Shown: piece after piece, positions 17,243 through 25,888 of the stretch
How positions within the stretch are numbered: position 1 is the first letter of the stretch
How the letters are laid out: the number at the start of each line of letters is the position of its first letter
NCBI RefSeq assembly: GCF_014859505.1
Contig: NZ_JACUUD010000017.1
Location: forward strand, 1 to 40,841
Direction of reading: 5' to 3'
From: Halomonas sp.
GTDB taxonomy: Bacteria; Pseudomonadota; Gammaproteobacteria; Pseudomonadales; Halomonadaceae
Length of the DNA: 40,841 bases
Made by a program: the position numbers and the translations under genes
The notes under the pieces: model-generated
What the model saw: the letters and a program-made list of their open reading frames with translations, nothing else
The model's database searches: none
Told to the model about the DNA's origin: nothing

Positions 17243-18142
17243 TCAGCCTCTGGGATGATGGTCGGCATGCAGGCGCTCCAGGCGCGCCTGCGCCACATGG
17301 GTATAGATCTGCGTGGTCGAGAGGTCACTGTGACCCAGCAGCAGCTGTACGACACGCAGGTTGGCCCCATGATTCAACAGATGGGTGGCAAAGGCGTGGC
17401 GCAGGGTATGCGGCGACAGCGGTCGCTCGATCCCCGCGGTGCGCGCATGAGCCTTGATACGGTACCAGAAGGCCTGGCGGGTCATGCATTGGTCATGCCG
17501 CCCCGGGAAGAGTGCCGGCCGGGTGGCATCGCGCATCAGGCCGCCACGCGACCCGCGCAGGTAGCGTGACAGCCACTCTACCGCCTCCTCGCCCAGGGGC
17601 ACCAGGCGATCCTTGTCGCCCTTGCCGCGCACCCGCACCACCCCCTGACGAAGGTTGACCGCATCGGTGGTCAGGCCGACCAGCTCGGAGACCCGCAGCC
17701 CCGCCCCGTAGAGCACCTCAAGCATGGCCCGGTCGCGCAGCCCCAGGTCCGTGGCAACATCCGGCGCGGCGATCAGCCGCTCCACCTCCGCCTCCTCCAG
17801 GGTGTTCGGCAGCGCCGGCCGCACCCGCGGCAGGCGCACCTCGGCCAGCGGGTCGCCCTCGATGAGCCCCGACTCCAGCGCCCAGCGGTAGAAACGCCGC
17901 AGGCTCGAGAGCAGCCGGGCGTTGCTGGTGAGCCGATAGCCCGCCTCGCGGCGCTCGTCGAGCCAGCCCGGCAGCGCCTCCGGCGCCGGTGCCAGTAGCG
18001 CCTCGCCCCGTCCGTCGAGGCGCCCCGCCCAGGCCGAGAGGTCGCGCCGGTAGGCCGACAGGGTGTGCTCGCTGACGCCCTGCTCGAGCCACAGGGCGTC
18101 GAGGAAGGCATCGATGCGGGAACCGTTGTCGAGCGAGGTCAT
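17243..18142 (-). CDS. xerD: site-specific tyrosine recombinase XerD
   Basis: A 299-residue recombinase acting with XerC at dif to resolve chromosome dimers. The N-terminal SAM-like core-binding domain (about 8-92) precedes the catalytic domain with the full set Arg150 (GAGLRVSEL), Lys174 (RGKGDKDR), His245 and Arg248 (LSPHTLRHAFATHLL), His271 (LLGHSDLSTTQIYTHV) and nucleophile Tyr280. Length and the lack of extra domains match XerC/XerD rather than phage integrases; the xerD-dsbC-hom order distinguishes it from XerC. The Shine-Dalgarno before its ATG is weak. Confidence 0.95.
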   Translation of the reverse strand: MTSLDNGSRIDAFLDALWLEQGVSEHTLSAYRRDLSAWAGRLDGRGEALLAPAPEALPGWLDERREAGYRLTSNARLLSSLRRFYRWALESGLIEGDPLAEVRLPRVRPALPNTLEEAEVERLIAAPDVATDLGLRDRAMLEVLYGAGLRVSELVGLTTDAVNLRQGVVRVRGKGDKDRLVPLGEEAVEWLSRYLRGSRGGLMRDATRPALFPGRHDQCMTRQAFWYRIKAHARTAGIERPLSPHTLRHAFATHLLNHGANLRVVQLLLGHSDLSTTQIYTHVAQARLERLHADHHPRG

Positions 18143-18173
18143 GGCAGGTCAGAAACGCACGGCCCAGATGGCA

Positions 18174-18210
18174 CGAGACCCCGCCCCGCGAAGGCGGTGA
18201 CGGGGTCTCG
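18174..18210 (-). terminator. intrinsic hairpin after rplS
   Basis: A perfect 10-bp inverted repeat (CGAGACCCCG at 18174-18183 and its complement at 18201-18210) in the 112-bp gap between rplS and xerD. The U-tract is poor, so termination strength is uncertain, but the position suits the end of the rpsP-rplS operon. Confidence 0.6.
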
Positions 18211-18254
18211 AAGGGCCGGGCACTGCCCGACCCACCGGCGGTCGAGGCGCAGCC

Positions 18255-18611
18255 TCAGGCCAGCTTTTCCTTGATGCGGGCGGAACGACCGCTGCGCTCG
18301 CGGAGGTAGTACAGCTTGGCCTGGCGCACGTCGCCGCGACGCTTGACGCTGATGGAATCGACCAGCGGGCTGTAGGTCTGGAAGGTACGCTCGACGCCGA
18401 CGCCGTGGGAGATCTTGCGCACGGTGAAGGCGGAGTTGAGGCCGCGGTTGCGCTTGCCGATGACCACGCCCTCGAAGGCCTGGAGACGCTCGCGGGTGCC
18501 TTCCTTGACCTTGACCTGAACGATGACGGTATCGCCGGGGGCGAAGGCCGGAATTTCCTTGCTCATCTGCTCGGTTTCGAGCGCCTGGATCACCTTGTTC
18601 TTGCTACTCAT
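18255..18611 (-). CDS. rplS: 50S ribosomal protein L19
   Basis: A 118-residue ribosomal protein located at the 30S-50S interface. Family signatures [32 protein letters not shown] and the C-terminal [19 protein letters not shown] are all present. The ATG at 18611 has AAGGAG about nine bases upstream; a further upstream in-frame ATG would add ten residues not seen in the family. It is the last gene of the rpsP-rimM-trmD-rplS operon, but a 169-bp gap with a possible stem-loop separates it from trmD, so its expression may be tuned separately. Confidence 0.97.
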   Translation of the reverse strand: MSSKNKVIQALETEQMSKEIPAFAPGDTVIVQVKVKEGTRERLQAFEGVVIGKRNRGLNSAFTVRKISHGVGVERTFQTYSPLVDSISVKRRGDVRQAKLYYLRERSGRSARIKEKLA

Positions 18612-18780
18612 GACAACTGACTCCTTGATAACCTGATTCATCAGTCGGCTTGGATGGCCGATGAATCGTGATCCCGGCGCCCGAGCGAGCTCGAGAGCGC
18701 GGGAGATGATGGGTGACGCAGGTCCGCGGTGAGGATTGCCCGAAGGCTCGGCCTCTCGCGTCCTGCACCTCCGCCCTGAC

Positions 18781-19542
18781 CTACTCGGTGGACAGGGCGT
18801 GTTCCTCGATGAACTCGGCCAGCAACTGGCGCTGCTCCTTGCTCAGCGTCCTGCCCTCCAGCAGGTCGGGGCGGCGAAGCCAGGTGCGACCCAGGGACTG
18901 CTTCAACCGCCAGCGCCGGATGGCGCCATGGTCGCCGCTGAGCAGAACCTCCGGCACGCAGTGCCCGTCGATCTCCTCGGGGCGCGTGTAGTGCGGGCAG
19001 TCCAGCAGCCCGTCGTTGAACGAGTCCTCGACCGCGGAATCCTGATGACCCAGCACCCCGGGCACCAGCCTTGCCGCGGCGTCGATCAGCACCATGGCCG
19101 GCAGCTCACCGCCGCTCAGCACGTAGTCCCCGATCGACCACTCCTCATCGATGTCCGCTTCCACCACGCGCTCATCGATGCCTTCGTATCGCCCGGCCAC
19201 CACCACCAGGGGGGGACCGGACGCCAGCTCCTGCACGCCAGCCTGGTCGAGTCGCCGCCCCTGGGGCGACAGGTAGACCACCCTCGGGCGCTGCCCGGTG
19301 GCCTGCTCGGCCCGCTCACGTGCGGCATGGATGGCCGCACGCAGGGTCTCGACCTTCATCAGCATCCCGGGGCCGCCGCCGTAGGGGCGATCATCCACGG
19401 TACGATGCCGGTCGATCGCGTAATCGCGCGGGTTCCAGAACTCCAGCGCGATGCGTTTCTTCTCCACCGCCCGCCCGGTGACGCCGTGGCGGGTGATCGC
19501 CTCGAACATCTCCGGGAACAGCGAGACGACGCCGATCCACAT
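18781..19542 (-). CDS. trmD: tRNA (guanine-N1-)-methyltransferase TrmD
   Basis: A SPOUT-class methyltransferase (253 residues) that forms m1G37 in tRNAs, preventing +1 frameshifts. Visible signatures are [16 protein letters not shown] at the start, [11 protein letters not shown], and the trefoil-knot SAM site with [10 protein letters not shown] and [15 protein letters not shown]. The start is ambiguous: an ATG at 19572 overlaps the rimM stop (TGATG) and would add ten residues, while the ATG at 19542 fits the usual N-terminus and follows an AAGAG. I prefer 19542. Confidence 0.96.
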   Translation of the reverse strand: MWIGVVSLFPEMFEAITRHGVTGRAVEKKRIALEFWNPRDYAIDRHRTVDDRPYGGGPGMLMKVETLRAAIHAARERAEQATGQRPRVVYLSPQGRRLDQAGVQELASGPPLVVVAGRYEGIDERVVEADIDEEWSIGDYVLSGGELPAMVLIDAAARLVPGVLGHQDSAVEDSFNDGLLDCPHYTRPEEIDGHCVPEVLLSGDHGAIRRWRLKQSLGRTWLRRPDLLEGRTLSKEQRQLLAEFIEEHALSTE

Positions 19543-19571
19543 GGCCACTGGCTCTTGGGAGCCCTCGACCA

Positions 19572-20123
19572 TCAGAAGTCGGGGTCCCAGTCGACGGTCA
19601 TCACGCCAGCGTCGAGGTCCACCTCGAGGATCACCTCCTCGGGCAGGTAGGGCAGCAGCCGCTCTCCGCCGTCGACGGCATCCGGGGCCAGGGCACCCTT
19701 CACGACCATGACGTCGTTGGCGCCGGTCTCGAAGAGATGGTCGATGCGACCCAGCACGACGCCCTCGCGGGTCACGACCCGCAGGCCCTCGAGCTGGTGC
19801 CAGTAGAGTTCATCGGCGTCGAGCTCGGGCAGCTCGGCCTTGGGCAGCAGGATCTCCGCCCCGGCCAGCGCCTCGGCGCCCTCGCGGGTATCACACCCCT
19901 CGAGCAGCGCGACCAGGCCCTTGCCGTGACGACGCCCCTGTACCAGGCGCCGACGCTCCAGGCTCTCGCCTGACCTCAACACCCACAGGGGGTAGTCGAG
20001 AACGCCCTCCATGGGGCTGGTGTACGAATACACCTTGAGCCAGCCCTTGACACCGAAGGGGCTGGTCAACTTGCCCAGCACCACGTGATCGTCAGCGGGC
20101 TGCACGGTAGCGTGTTCGCTCAT
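19572..20123 (-). CDS. rimM: ribosome maturation factor RimM
   Basis: A 183-residue 30S assembly factor that binds S19 and helps 16S 3'-domain maturation. The N-terminal RimM domain carries the hallmark [19 protein letters not shown] (about residues 17-35); a C-terminal PRC-barrel-like domain contains [15 protein letters not shown] and [15 protein letters not shown] with GAGG six bases upstream. It sits between rpsP and trmD, the canonical order. Confidence 0.97.
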   Translation of the reverse strand: MSEHATVQPADDHVVLGKLTSPFGVKGWLKVYSYTSPMEGVLDYPLWVLRSGESLERRRLVQGRRHGKGLVALLEGCDTREGAEALAGAEILLPKAELPELDADELYWHQLEGLRVVTREGVVLGRIDHLFETGANDVMVVKGALAPDAVDGGERLLPYLPEEVILEVDLDAGVMTVDWDPDF

Positions 20124-20164
20124 CGACGACCTCGGCTTTCCTTCGAGCAGGCGGCAAGTCAGGC

Positions 20165-20413
20165 TCAGGCCTGCTTGCGGGCTTCCTTGACCAGTTCGGC
20201 GACACGATCAGAGAGCATGGCGCCCTGGCTCTGCCAGTGGGCAATGCGCTCGAGATCGACGCGCAGGCGCTCTTCCTGACCGCGCGCGATCGGGTTGAAG
20301 AAGCCCAGGCGCTCGATGAAGCGGCCGTCGCGGGAATTGCGGGAATCGGTAACGGTCAGGTGGTAGAAAGGACGCTTCTTGGCGCCACCACGAGCCAGAC
20401 GAATGGTAACCAT
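20165..20413 (-). CDS. rpsP: 30S ribosomal protein S16
   Basis: An 82-residue ribosomal protein. [19 protein letters not shown] and the following [21 protein letters not shown] are diagnostic. The ATG at 20413 is the family start; an upstream in-frame ATG lies in the leader. It is the first gene of the rpsP-rimM-trmD-rplS operon, with a promoter-like sequence 83-111 bp upstream. Confidence 0.97.
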   Translation of the reverse strand: MVTIRLARGGAKKRPFYHLTVTDSRNSRDGRFIERLGFFNPIARGQEERLRVDLERIAHWQSQGAMLSDRVAELVKEARKQA

Positions 20414-20495
20414 GGCCTGTTCAGTCCTTCGGTTGTGTTGGATTCGGTCACGACAAGGGCCGCGACGTTCGCGGTCCTGCCAGTGAAGAGGCAGC

Positions 20496-20524
20496 ATTCT
20501 ACGGAATACAGCCCCGCTTGGGAA
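20496..20524 (-). promoter_or_regulatory. sigma70-type promoter for the rpsP operon
   Basis: On the minus strand, TTCCCA (complement of 20519-20524, 4/6 match) and TAGAAT (complement of 20496-20501, 5/6) are separated by 17 bp, just after the ffh stop and upstream of rpsP. The predicted leader is about 75 nt. Confidence 0.6.
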
Positions 20525-20536
20525 CCTTTTTCGGGC

Positions 20537-21946
20537 CTACCGCCTGGGTAACCCGCCGGGGCCACCCATCCCCCCCATGCCGCCGGGGCCACCCGGACCG
20601 CCGCCGCCCATCATCCCGGACATGCCGCGCATCATCTTCTGCATGCCACCCTTCTGGCCAGCTTTCTTCATCATCTTCTGCATCTGCTTGTGCTGCTTGA
20701 GCAGGCGGTTGAGGTCGGGCACCTGGAGGCCGGCACCGGAGGCGATGCGCCGCTTGCGTGAACCGTTGATGATCTCCGGACGCTGGCGCTCCTGGGGGGT
20801 CATGGAGTTGATCAGCGCCTCGAGCTTGCCCAGCTCCTTCTCGGGGCCGGGGCCCTGGGCCATCTCGGCCATCTGGCCCATGCCGGGCAGCTTGCCGAGC
20901 AGGCCGCCCATGCCACCCATCTTCTTGAGCTGCTGGAGCTGGTCGCGGAAGTCCTCGAGGTCGAAGCCCTGCCCCTTCTTGACCTTCCGGGCCAGCTGCT
21001 CCGCCTTCTTCTTGTCGACGGTGCGCTCGGCCTCCTCGATCAGCGACAGCATGTCGCCCATGCCGAGGATCCGCGAGGCGATGCGGTCCGGGTGGAAGGG
21101 CTCCAGGGCGTCGACCTTCTCGCCCATGCCCATGAACTTGATCGGCTTGCCGGTGACGTGGCGCACCGACAGCGCCGCGCCGCCACGGGCGTCGCCGTCG
21201 GCCTTGGTGAGGATCACGCCGGTCAGCGGCAGCGCCTCATGGAAGGCCTTGGCGGTGTTCGCCGCGTCCTGGCCGGTCATGGCGTCGACGACGAACAGGG
21301 TCTCCTGGGGAGAGACAGCCCGATGCAGCGCCTGGATCTCGGCCATCATCGCCTCGTCGATGGCCAGGCGACCGGCGGTATCCACGATCAGCACATCGTG
21401 AAACTGGATCCTGGCGTGCTTCATCGCCGCTTCGGCGATGTCGACGGGCTTCTGGTCGGAGCGCGACGGGAAGAAATCGACCCCGACCTCCTTGGCCAGG
21501 GTCTCGAGCTGGTCGATGGCCGCCGGACGGTAGACGTCGGCGGAGACCACCAGCACCTTCTTCTTCTCGCGGTGCTTGAGGTAGCGAGCCAGCTTGGCCA
21601 CGGAGGTGGTCTTGCCCGCGCCCTGCAGGCCGGCCATCAGCACCACCGCAGGCGAGCCCTTGAGGGTCAGCCCCTCGTTGGCCTCGCCCATGGTCGCCTC
21701 GAGCTCCTGCTGGACGATCTTGACGAACTGCTGTCCCGGCGAGAGGCTCTTGGAGACCTCCTGGCCCACCGCACGTTCGCGTACCCGCTCGATGAAGTCC
21801 TTGACCACCGGCAGCGCGACATCGGCCTCGAGCAGCGCCCGGCGCACCTCGCGCAGGGTCTCCTTGATGTTCTCTTCGGTCAGGCGCGCCTGACCCTTGA
21901 TCGACTTGAGTGTCTGCGAAAGACGCTCGCTGAGATTCTGAAACAT
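20537..21946 (-). CDS. ffh: signal recognition particle protein Ffh
   Basis: The GTPase of the signal recognition particle (469 residues), which binds 4.5S RNA and signal sequences and docks with FtsY. N domain with the SKSLSPGQQF region, G domain with the P-loop GLQGAGKTTSVAKLA, VDTAGR and TKADGDARGGAALS, and a methionine-rich M domain ending in a Gly/Met-rich tail. The ATG at 21946 (MFQNLSERLS) follows GAGAGG; an upstream extension is not family-like. The M-domain tail is low-complexity Gly-Met-Pro. Neighbouring rpsP and the divergent ypjD-like gene match Pseudomonas and E. coli gene order. Confidence 0.97.
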   Translation of the reverse strand: MFQNLSERLSQTLKSIKGQARLTEENIKETLREVRRALLEADVALPVVKDFIERVRERAVGQEVSKSLSPGQQFVKIVQQELEATMGEANEGLTLKGSPAVVLMAGLQGAGKTTSVAKLARYLKHREKKKVLVVSADVYRPAAIDQLETLAKEVGVDFFPSRSDQKPVDIAEAAMKHARIQFHDVLIVDTAGRLAIDEAMMAEIQALHRAVSPQETLFVVDAMTGQDAANTAKAFHEALPLTGVILTKADGDARGGAALSVRHVTGKPIKFMGMGEKVDALEPFHPDRIASRILGMGDMLSLIEEAERTVDKKKAEQLARKVKKGQGFDLEDFRDQLQQLKKMGGMGGLLGKLPGMGQMAEMAQGPGPEKELGKLEALINSMTPQERQRPEIINGSRKRRIASGAGLQVPDLNRLLKQHKQMQKMMKKAGQKGGMQKMMRGMSGMMGGGGPGGPGGMGGMGGPGGLPRR

Positions 21947-21983
21947 TGGCCTCTCCAGAGACGACGGCCCGAAAGTGGCGATG

Positions 21984-22012
21984 ATTATACGCGCAGTCGC
22001 CACCAGTCTCCA
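21984..22012 (-). promoter_or_regulatory. sigma70-type promoter for ffh
   Basis: On the minus strand, TGGAGA (complement of 22007-22012, 4/6) and a perfect TATAAT (complement of 21984-21989) are 17 bp apart, giving a leader of about 30 nt before the ffh ATG. Confidence 0.7.
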
Positions 22013-22153
22013 TGCGCCGAGCCTCCCGGCGCCCGGCCGCGACGGCAGGGTGACGCATCCGCCGCGCTGTGCGCTGCCCGGGGGATTGGGTATAGTAGCC
22101 CCACGCCATGAACACCCACGTCATTCATTCCACCGGCGCACGGAACGCAATCG

Positions 22154-22954
22154 ATGCAGGCGCTCTTACTGGCCACCCTGGCCCTTGTTCTCTATCTTGC
22201 CGCCGCCTCCTGGCAGGGCCTGGTGCTGCTGCACAGGGCCTCACCACAGCCGCTGCTGGTGCGCGGCATGGCCCTGCTGGGGCTGCTCTGCCACCTGCCG
22301 CTGGCCATCGGCCTGTTCGGTCACGGCGAGCAGGTGCTGCCCGGCCTCTCCACCAGCGTGATCGTGATAAGTGCCGGCGTGGTCGCGATGCTGCTGCTGG
22401 TCAGCCTGTTCAAGCCGATCCTCAACGCCGCGGTGGGCATCCTGCCGCTGGCTGGCCTTTCGCTGGTGCTGGCGGCGGGACTCCCTAGCCCCGAGCGCGT
22501 CGAGGGGCTGACGCCGGGCATCGCCCTGCATGCCCTGAGCTCGCTGCTGGCCTTTGCCGTGCTGGCCATTGCCGCGGTTCAGGCGGCGCTGCTGGGCCTG
22601 CAGAACCGCGCCCTGCGGCAGCACCATATCCGCGGGCTGGTCCAGGCGCTGCCGCCGCTGACCACCATGGAGCGAGTCCTCTTCGAGCTGATCTGGGCCG
22701 GCATGGGGCTGCTCACCCTGTCGATCCTCAGCGGCTTCCTGTTCCTCGACAGCATGTTCGCCCAGCACCTGGCCCACAAGACCATCCTCTCCCTGGCGGC
22801 CTGGGTGATCTTCTCGGTGCTGCTGTTCAGCCACCACCGGCTGGGCTGGCGCGGCATGCGGGCGGTGCGCTGGACCCTGGGGGGCTACGGCGTGCTGTTG
22901 GTCGCCTACTTCGGCAGCAAGTTCGTGCTGGAAGTCCTGCTGGGCCGTGGCTGA
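22154..22954 (+). CDS. ypjD: YpjD/CcsA-like cytochrome c assembly family membrane protein
   Basis: A 266-residue inner-membrane protein with about eight hydrophobic helices, beginning with LLLATLALVLYLAAASW. It belongs to the cytochrome c assembly (CcsA/CcmC-like) family; the ffh-adjacent gammaproteobacterial form is called YpjD in E. coli. Its specific role is not established. A conserved-looking loop (LIWAGMGLLTLSILSGF) and His residues in ARQHHIRGL-like and SHHRLGWRG segments might relate to haem handling. ATG at 22154; TATAGT at 22091 is a possible -10. Divergent from ffh, as in other gammaproteobacteria. Confidence 0.85.
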   Translation: MQALLLATLALVLYLAAASWQGLVLLHRASPQPLLVRGMALLGLLCHLPLAIGLFGHGEQVLPGLSTSVIVISAGVVAMLLLVSLFKPILNAAVGILPLAGLSLVLAAGLPSPERVEGLTPGIALHALSSLLAFAVLAIAAVQAALLGLQNRALRQHHIRGLVQALPPLTTMERVLFELIWAGMGLLTLSILSGFLFLDSMFAQHLAHKTILSLAAWVIFSVLLFSHHRLGWRGMRAVRWTLGGYGVLLVAYFGSKFVLEVLLGRG

Positions 22955-23031
22955 GGCCGCGCAGGGCGCCTTGACAGCGCGCGCGCCCCTCCCGTCCAAT
23001 CGAGCCTGACACGCAACGAGGACCCTTCGAC

Positions 23032-24303
23032 TTGAGCGACGACTTCCCGCTGGGATTGCTGTTCGGCCTGCTGTTCCTGCTCATCTGTCTCTCCGCCTTC
23101 TTCTCCAGCTCCGAGACCGGCATGATGTCGATCAACCGCTACCGGTTGAGCCATCAGGCCAACAGTGGCGACTCTCGGGCCCAGCGCGTGGTGCGGCTGC
23201 TCGCCAGGCCCGATCGCCTGATCGGCGTGATCCTGATCGGCAACAACTTCGTCAACAACCTGGCGGCCTCCATCGCCACCATCATCGCCATCCACTTCTT
23301 CGGCGAGGTCACCGGCCCCGCCGTGGCCACGGCGCTGCTGACCATCACCGTACTGATCTTCGCCGAGGTCACCCCCAAGACCTACGCCGCGGTCAAGCCC
23401 GAGCGCATCGCCTTCCCGGCCTCCCGGGTGCTGGAACCGCTGCTCAAGCTGCTCTATCCGCTGGTCTGGCTGGTCAATGCCATCTCCAACGGCCTGCTGC
23501 GCGTGATGGGGGTGAAGAACATCGACGGCGGGGCCGACCACCTGACCCGCGACGAGCTGCGCACCGTGGTGCACGAGGCTGGCACCCTGATTCCCCAGCG
23601 CCACCAGGCCATGCTGCTCTCGATCCTCGATCTGGAGAACGTCACCGTGAACGACATCATGGTGCCGCGCCACGAGGTGATGGGCATCGACCTGGATGAC
23701 GACCTGGAAGAGATCCTGACCCAGATTCGCACCAGCCAGCACACCCGGCTGCCGATCTACAAGGGCGATATCAACAACATCATCGGCATGCTGCATCTGC
23801 GCAACGCGGCGCGCTTCCTGTCCCGCGGCGAGGTGACCAAGGCAGCCATCGTCCAGGAGGCCCGAGAGCCCTACTTCATTCCCGAGTCCACGCAGCTCCA
23901 TACTCAACTGCTCAACTTCCAGAAGCAGAAACGTCGCATCGGCATCGTGGTCGACGAATATGGTGACGTTGAGGGACTGGTGACCCTGGAGGACATCCTC
24001 GAGGAGATCGTCGGCGAGTTCACCACCGACGTGGCGGGCATGGAGCAGGACATCCACCGCCAGGAGGACGGCAGCCAGCTCATCGAGGGCACCGCCAACA
24101 TTCGCGATATCAACAAGACCCTCGGCTGGCAGTTGCCCACCGACGGCCCCAAGACCCTCAACGGCCTGATCCTCGAGCACCTGGAGGCCTTTCCCGACGG
24201 CCCCACCTGCTTGCAGGTGGGCAACGTGCGCATGGAGATCCTCGAGGTGCGCGACAACCTGGTCACCGCCGCACGCTGCTGGCAGGCCCCGCGCCGCCGC
24301 TGA
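23032..24303 (+). CDS. HlyC/CorC family transporter-like protein (YfjD type, CNNM + CBS pair)
   Basis: A 423-residue membrane protein with an N-terminal CNNM (DUF21) domain of three to four helices (GLLFGLLFLLICLSAFFSSSETG at the start), a CBS-domain pair (about residues 200-330, containing VPRHEVMGIDLDD and LPIYKGDINNIIGMLH) and a C-terminal CorC_HlyC domain (GIVVDEYGDVEGLVTLEDILEEIVGE region). The family is implicated in magnesium/cobalt efflux or haemolysin-like functions; substrate unproven. The start is a TTG with GAGGA about nine bases upstream. It lies 77 bp after the ypjD-like gene, the same pairing as in E. coli (yfjD). Confidence 0.87.
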   Translation: MSDDFPLGLLFGLLFLLICLSAFFSSSETGMMSINRYRLSHQANSGDSRAQRVVRLLARPDRLIGVILIGNNFVNNLAASIATIIAIHFFGEVTGPAVATALLTITVLIFAEVTPKTYAAVKPERIAFPASRVLEPLLKLLYPLVWLVNAISNGLLRVMGVKNIDGGADHLTRDELRTVVHEAGTLIPQRHQAMLLSILDLENVTVNDIMVPRHEVMGIDLDDDLEEILTQIRTSQHTRLPIYKGDINNIIGMLHLRNAARFLSRGEVTKAAIVQEAREPYFIPESTQLHTQLLNFQKQKRRIGIVVDEYGDVEGLVTLEDILEEIVGEFTTDVAGMEQDIHRQEDGSQLIEGTANIRDINKTLGWQLPTDGPKTLNGLILEHLEAFPDGPTCLQVGNVRMEILEVRDNLVTAARCWQAPRRR

Positions 24304-24316
24304 GGGCGGGCCGGAA

Positions 24317-25054
24317 TCAGGGGCGTTCCAGGGCCTCCACCACCCCCGGCTCGGCCCAGCAGTCGGCCTCGGCCTTGAGCTCCCTCACCCGTCGCTCCAG
24401 CAGCGCTCGGGTGGCCCGCTCAGAGGGGTGTTGCTCGCCGAAGTGCAGCGCCACCCGGGCGCGGAAGCGCCGCGGTCGACCACTCAGGGCCGGGCCATTG
24501 GCGTGAGAGGTCCAGGAGCCCCACAGCCCCGAGAGCCCTGCCGGAACCACCGGCACCGGGTCCCGCGCCAGGATCAGCTCCAGACCACGCCGGAAGGTAT
24601 GGATCTCGCCATCCGGCGTCAGGCGCCCCTCTGGGAAGAGCATCACCACCTCACCCTCGCGCAGGGCGCAGCTCACCTCATGAAGGGCGCGGCGCACATT
24701 GCCCGGGTCGTGGCGCTCCGACTCAACGGGAATCGCCCCCACCAGTCGGAACAGCCAGTTGAGCCAGGGCGAGTCGTAGATCGGCTTGTCCATCAGGAAG
24801 CGCAGCGGGCGCCGGCTGGCGCCGCCGATGACCAGGGCATCCATGAAGCTGACATGGTTGCAGACCACCAGGGCCGCCCCCCGGGAGGGGATATGGTCGG
24901 CGCCATGCAGGCGCAACCGGTAGACGAGACGCACCGTCAGGTACACCAGACAGCGCACAAAGGGACGCGGGCGGTGCGCCACCCGCCAGACCAGTGCCAG
25001 ACACAGACCGGCGAGCACTCCCCAGGCCACCACTCCCCACCCCGATACGATCAC
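24317..25054 (-). CDS. PlsC-like 1-acyl-glycerol-3-phosphate acyltransferase
   Basis: A 245-residue membrane-associated acyltransferase. An N-terminal hydrophobic helix (VVAWGVLAGLCLALVW) is followed by the acyltransferase block I CNHVSFMDAL (the HX4D catalytic motif), a GAIPVES segment, and block III FPEGRLTPDG. It most likely acylates lysophospholipid in phosphatidate synthesis or remodelling; the acceptor is unknown. The start is a GTG that overlaps the stop of the upstream TetR gene (GTGA), so the two are translationally coupled. An upstream open extension lies inside the TetR gene and is not plausible. Confidence 0.87.
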   Translation of the reverse strand: MIVSGWGVVAWGVLAGLCLALVWRVAHRPRPFVRCLVYLTVRLVYRLRLHGADHIPSRGAALVVCNHVSFMDALVIGGASRRPLRFLMDKPIYDSPWLNWLFRLVGAIPVESERHDPGNVRRALHEVSCALREGEVVMLFPEGRLTPDGEIHTFRRGLELILARDPVPVVPAGLSGLWGSWTSHANGPALSGRPRRFRARVALHFGEQHPSERATRALLERRVRELKAEADCWAEPGVVEALERP

Positions 25055-25668
25055 GTCTTGGCGGGCCTCGTCCTGAGGCCCGCCAGGATGGTGCGGAGCA
25101 GCTGGTCGAGCAGTTCCCCCACCTCCAACTGCTGGCCCTGCCAGTAGCCCAGGCGCTCGTTGAGCCCGAGCAGCACCAGGCCGTGGACGCTGCCCCACAG
25201 GGTGCGCGCCAGGCGGCGCGCCTCCAGGTCATCCAGCGCCGGCTGATACTCCTTCAGGGTCGCCTCCACGCGCAGAAAGAGTCCCTCGATCATGTCGCTC
25301 TGGCGCTGGTCCAGCTCGCCCTCCTGGGCCAGAGGGTAGTCGAACAGCAGCTGCCAGCGGTAGGCATCGCGCTGGGCAAACTGCCAGTAGGCACGCGCCA
25401 GGGCGGTGAGCCGCTGCTCCGGAGTGGCTTCGCTGGTCAGCGGCTCGATCACCTCGCGCAGGTGCGCCAGGGTCTCGATGTTGACGTGCTGCAACAGGTT
25501 ATTGAAGCTGCCGTAGAGCTTGAGCAGGGTGCTGGGCGCGCAACCCACCTCCCGAGCCAGGGCGCGCAGGGAGAGGGTGTGCACCGGATTCTCCTGCAGC
25601 CAGGCATCGCAAGCCGCCATGACCTGCGCATGGAGCGCCTCGGGGGCATGCTGTCTGGGACGGGCCAT
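25051..25668 (-). CDS. TetR/AcrR family transcriptional regulator
   Basis: A 205-residue one-component regulator. The N-terminal HTH (about residues 10-55, LSLRALAREVGCAPSTLLKLYGS) is typical; the C-terminal domain contains a WGSVHGLVLLGL motif resembling the TetR_C WHG group. Its GTGA coupling to the acyltransferase gene suggests they work together, for example in sensing fatty acyl or lipid status; that is inference. Upstream (25669-25888) no clear operator was identified. Target and ligand unknown. Confidence 0.9.
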   Translation of the reverse strand: MARPRQHAPEALHAQVMAACDAWLQENPVHTLSLRALAREVGCAPSTLLKLYGSFNNLLQHVNIETLAHLREVIEPLTSEATPEQRLTALARAYWQFAQRDAYRWQLLFDYPLAQEGELDQRQSDMIEGLFLRVEATLKEYQPALDDLEARRLARTLWGSVHGLVLLGLNERLGYWQGQQLEVGELLDQLLRTILAGLRTRPAKT

Positions 25669-25888
25669 GGTTTCCTCGCGAGCCTCGAACGGGCAGTTGC
25701 ATGACAGGACCGACGCGAAGTCGCACCGGCCCGGTGATCAAGGATAGCGCATTTCGAACACTGTTTTCGATACCCGCGCGCTCCTCTCCCGCTTTCCCTT
25801 GCTCTCCTTCCCGCACACAGGACACCCCGCCCTTTCCTCCACCCCTCCGCTTGGTTACCCTGAACGGCCCATCCCCTGCGGAGCGCCC

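Noticed and set aside
14726-17569. A 947-codon open frame on the + strand
   Set aside because: It is antisense to thrC, hom and dsbC, has His/Gly/Gln-rich composition typical of shadow frames in high-GC DNA, and matches no family I recognise.
20577-20640. Gly/Met/Pro-rich end of ffh as a possible assembly artefact
   Set aside because: The frame is continuous and Met/Gly-rich tails are normal for the Ffh M domain, although this one is long.
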